From a virus: 24,858 nucleotides of DNA. The position numbers and the translations under genes are program-made. Below the pieces are notes generated by a model. The model ran no database searches and was not told where the DNA came from. It saw nothing but the letters and a program-made list of their open reading frames with translations. The stretch spans positions 1 through 24,858 of IMG/VR virus record IMGVR_UViG_3300042451_001762, one strand, 5' to 3'. Each line of letters opens with the position of its first letter. Positions within the stretch are counted from its first letter, which is position 1. Positions 22,729-24,858 of the stretch are shown here, piece after piece.

Positions 22729-24702
22729 TTAATTTTGTGCTCTACGTTTTAGAGCTGCAAGATAGTCGTTTGAGTAACCTCTTAGACTTTCATTGACTTT
22801 ATTTAACGAGACGTAGCCTTCTGCACCTTGGCTTTCGTTAATTTTTTCTGAATTTGATTTTTCAACAGCTAATCTTTCGTAAATTCCGCGAAGATCACGA
22901 GAATCCCAGAATGATTTAACTTGGTAAGCATTATTTAATTGGAAGTTATGCGCTTGAGCTGCAATCCAATTTCTCTCACCATCTGTCATGCTTTCAAATA
23001 CTTCTTTGTATTTTTCTGGCATAAATCTTACGTATTTAGGAGTATTTTCCTCCTGCTTATTAAGAACTGCCTCCATTAGATTGATAACTTCAGCTTCTGT
23101 GAAGTAAACTGCACCTCTTAGAGTTTCTACGATTGCAGTTTTAGTCTCTTGATCTAATGAGAAGAATTTTTGTTTATTGTTTTCGCTTAGAAGCTTTAAG
23201 AATGGGTATCTGTTCTCTAGAACTGTATTTGCTGCATTTGATTTAATGTGGCCGATAATGCCGTCAACTGCTGCAACTAGTTCGTCTACTCCAGACTCTT
23301 CATTTACTTCGTAATTAACACCTTCATTTAAGGTCTTAACGTCGGCTAGTAATTTGCGAGCAGAGATTGCTGCGCTTGGAGAAATCTTTTCATTCATAGT
23401 TTCAGCTAGATACTCAGAATACTTGATTCCTTTTTCTAGATTCTCTCCTAAGTAGTCTGCGTATTTAATAGCAGCTTCTAGATTTTCGCCAATGTACTCA
23501 GAATAACGAATTCCTTTTTCAGCTTGTTCAGCAACATACTCTGCATACTGAATTCCTTTGTCTGCTTGTTCAGCAACGTATTCTGTATACTTGATGTTCT
23601 TTTCAACCTGTTCAGCAACATATTCTGAATAGTTAATTGATTGATTTACTTTTTCGCCTAAATAGTCAGAGTACTGAATGTTCTGTTCTGTCTTTTCTGC
23701 TAAGTAATCAGAGTAATCAATTACGTTGTTTACTTTTTCTGCAACATGCTCAGTATAGTTAATTCCTTTATTCAACATAGTTGAAAGGTAATTAGTATAC
23801 TCAACAAGCTTTTCCATTTCGCCAGCTAGATAGTTAACATAAGTAACCATCTTTGGAGAATCGTTAGAACTTTCAGATAGAGCGTTGATGCCCTGGTTGT
23901 TCTTTGTAATGCTTTCTTGAAGAGCCTCGAACTTTTTCTTAACTAGCTCAGAGTACTGATTAAGTTCTTCTCTACTTACAAACTCATTTGCCATTTGTTT
24001 GTTGTTATTTTGAGTAGGTGTATTCATTTCTGAATTATTTATCCTATAGACCTTCACAGAATCCTCGAAATTGAAATTTTCTGAAATATCCATAAGTTTA
24101 TTTGTAACGGAAGTTTGCTTTAATAGATCTAATGATTCAAACACGCTTGTGAATTGTGTTTGTAAACCTTCGTTTACTGATTTTTGTAAAATTGCTTGCG
24201 AGAAACCTGGCTCGGCAACTAGGTCGTAAGTAAAGATTCTGTGAAGTTTTACTTTACCTTCATTCATTACTTGACCAGCAGCTCTAGAAGAACATGAGAT
24301 TGTGCAACCAGACTCAACTAAAGTCTTTGCGATCTGACCGGCTGGTGTATTTAGGATACGAAGCTTGATTTTTACTGAATTAGATCCTTCGTCATAGCTT
24401 AGGCCTTCAACTACGTGTGAAACGTTCTTAAGCGAAACGTCAAAGCTTTGTGGGTGATCAAGTTCTCCGAAAAGCTGACCCTTTGAAATTTTTTCCTGCA
24501 GATAAGAAAGGTGAGGTAAATACTCCTCCTTCTCATAAACTCGGTTGTTATTATTCTTAACTCCGAATACTGCAGCGGTACCTTCTAATACAATGTCTCC
24601 ATTCTCATTAGATACATCAAGTCCCTCATTGATTCTCTCAACGATGAAAACCTCATTCTCAGTTGGAACCGGCGTGCTCAAATTGATAAGTTTAGTATTC
24701 AC
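22729..24702 (-). CDS. 21: Prohead protease fused to scaffold protein (gp21-gp22-like)
   Basis: 657 residues in two parts. Residues about 15-175 are a prohead core serine protease (T4 gp21 family): GELDHPQ with H83, ISCSSRAAG with S138/S139, and TYDLVAEPGF with D160 as likely catalytic Asp. Residues about 237-657 are a highly helical scaffold-like region: coiled coil, then eleven 14-residue repeats at 287-440, then a helical C-terminal part. In T4 the protease (gp21) and scaffold (gp22) are separate genes; here they are one frame directly upstream of the capsid gene. The start is GTG at 24702 (no usable ATG), preceded by a two-codon ATG-GCT-TAG whose stop overlaps the GTG. An internal late box and Met226/Met237 suggest that the scaffold is also made alone. 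Confidence 0.88.
   Translation of the reverse strand: MNTKLINLSTPVPTENEVFIVERINEGLDVSNENGDIVLEGTAAVFGVKNNNNRVYEKEEYLPHLSYLQEKISKGQLFGELDHPQSFDVSLKNVSHVVEGLSYDEGSNSVKIKLRILNTPAGQIAKTLVESGCTISCSSRAAGQVMNEGKVKLHRIFTYDLVAEPGFSQAILQKSVNEGLQTQFTSVFESLDLLKQTSVTNKLMDISENFNFEDSVKVYRINNSEMNTPTQNNNKQMANEFVSREELNQYSELVKKKFEALQESITKNNQGINALSESSNDSPKMVTYVNYLAGEMEKLVEYTNYLSTMLNKGINYTEHVAEKVNNVIDYSDYLAEKTEQNIQYSDYLGEKVNQSINYSEYVAEQVEKNIKYTEYVAEQADKGIQYAEYVAEQAEKGIRYSEYIGENLEAAIKYADYLGENLEKGIKYSEYLAETMNEKISPSAAISARKLLADVKTLNEGVNYEVNEESGVDELVAAVDGIIGHIKSNAANTVLENRYPFLKLLSENNKQKFFSLDQETKTAIVETLRGAVYFTEAEVINLMEAVLNKQEENTPKYVRFMPEKYKEVFESMTDGERNWIAAQAHNFQLNNAYQVKSFWDSRDLRGIYERLAVEKSNSEKINESQGAEGYVSLNKVNESLRGYSNDYLAALKRRAQN
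23383..23844 (-). repeat. Eleven tandem 14-codon (42-base) repeats in the scaffold region
   Basis: Residues 287-440 are exactly 11 x 14 residues with the pattern x-Y-s-e-Y-v/l-a/g-E-x-x-x-x-x-I, for example KYTEYVAEQADKGI and RYSEYIGENLEAAI, with no insertion or deletion. Fourteen residues are two heptads, so a continuous coiled-coil rod is likely. Nucleotide copies are diverged. Confidence 0.92.
24035..24043 (-). promoter_or_regulatory. Internal late promoter motif within the protease-scaffold gene
   Basis: The - strand reads GATAAATAA at the boundary between the protease and scaffold parts, 7 bases before Met226 and 40 bases before Met237. It matches the boxes found before the other structural genes and could drive a separate scaffold mRNA. 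Confidence 0.5.
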
Positions 24703-24723
24703 TAAGCCATGTAAATTTTTTAT

Positions 24724-24731
24724 TATTTATA
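24724..24731 (-). promoter_or_regulatory. Late promoter motif for the protease-scaffold gene
   Basis: The - strand has an exact TATAAATA, about 21 bases before the GTG start at 24702. Confidence 0.72.
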
Positions 24732-24740
24732 CAGGAATAA

Positions 24741-24754
24741 CCCGCCAAAACGGG
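24741..24754 (-). terminator. Weak hairpin after the upstream - strand gene
   Basis: CCCG (24741-24744) pairs with CGGG (24751-24754) around a 6-base loop, followed on the - strand by TTATT. The stem is only 4 bp and there is no long U-run, so termination is doubtful. Confidence 0.25.
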
Positions 24755-24769
24755 CGATTTCCGTATACC

Positions 24770-24781
24770 GTTATTTATTAC
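24770..24781 (-). promoter_or_regulatory. Late-promoter-like box overlapping the upstream gene's stop
   Basis: The - strand reads GTAATAAATAAC, including the TAA of the gene that enters from the right edge. It is a second box about 68 bases before the GTG at 24702. Confidence 0.5.
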
Positions 24782-24858
24782 GGCCGACTTAGTAAATTCA
24801 CCAGAGTGGCGATCTCTTCATCGGACAGAGCCGACAAATTTGGTTTGATAACATTTAG
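24778..24858 (-). CDS. C-terminal fragment of unknown phage protein
   Basis: A - strand frame enters at the right edge and ends at TAA (24780-24778), showing 26 residues ending SDEEIATLVNLLSRP. In T4 the portal gene 20 and small core genes 67/68 lie upstream of 21, so one of these is the positional expectation. The fragment is too short to identify. Confidence 0.55.
   Translation of the reverse strand, partial: LNVIKPNLSALSDEEIATLVNLLSRP

Noticed and set aside
23383-23844. CRISPR-like array from 42-base periodic repeats
   Set aside because: The periodicity is a coding repeat of 14 residues in an open frame; units are diverged and have no spacers.

Overview
The window is a piece of a tailed, contractile-tail (myovirus) bacteriophage genome of the T4 superfamily. 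The evidence is a set of recognisable T4-type proteins: tail sheath (gp18-like), tail tube (gp19-like), prohead protease (gp21-like), major capsid protein (gp23-like), DNA polymerase N-terminal half (gp43), UvsX, replicative helicase (gp41), the gp46/gp47 recombination nuclease, a gp56-like dCTPase/dUTPase, a gp42/thymidylate-synthase family enzyme and dCMP deaminase. The host cannot be read directly. Almost no gene has a Shine-Dalgarno sequence and the leaders are A/T-rich, which suggests a Bacteroidota-type host (inference).

Layout, left to right. (1) 1-121: 3' end of an unknown + strand gene, then a bidirectional terminator. (2) 213-3446 (-): a very large tail sheath gene. (3) 3447-3614: an intergenic region with three stacked late-promoter-like motifs on the - strand, then 3615-4094 (+), the gp56-like nucleotide pyrophosphatase. 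(4) 4181-6610 (-): an 809-residue virion fibre/adhesin-like protein with a poly-Thr linker and a C-terminal Asp-box beta-propeller. (5) 6705-18157 (+): one long, tightly packed replication, recombination and nucleotide-metabolism block. It runs polymerase N-half, unknown, Nudix-like, UvsX, unknown, gp41 helicase, acidic unknown, gp47, SET-domain protein, gp46, TS/dCMP-hydroxymethylase family enzyme, dCMP deaminase, unknown. (6) 18210-24702 (-): a virion morphogenesis block. In transcription order it runs prohead protease fused to a repeat-rich scaffold, major capsid protein, basic repeat protein, two unknown ORFs in one frame separated by a single stop codon, tail tube, and an acidic protein. 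The last bases (24778-24858) hold the 3' end of another - strand gene.

The two strands appear to be separate regulons. An ATAAATAA motif, very close to the T4 late promoter TATAAATA, lies 20-27 bases before five structural gene starts on the - strand. Bidirectional hairpin terminators sit at the three convergent gene junctions, and the capsid gene has its own terminator. No clear late promoter precedes the + strand replication genes.

The points that most deserve attention are these: a DNA polymerase gene that stops just after motif A, so motifs B and C must lie elsewhere; a protease-scaffold fusion with an internal late promoter and internal Met codons, plus eleven exact-length copies of a 14-residue repeat; a 'thymidylate synthase' whose substrate-reading residue is Asp, as in dCMP hydroxymethylase, together with gp56-like and dCMP deaminase genes, suggesting modified cytosine; and a SET-domain protein nested between the two subunits of the gp46/47 nuclease.
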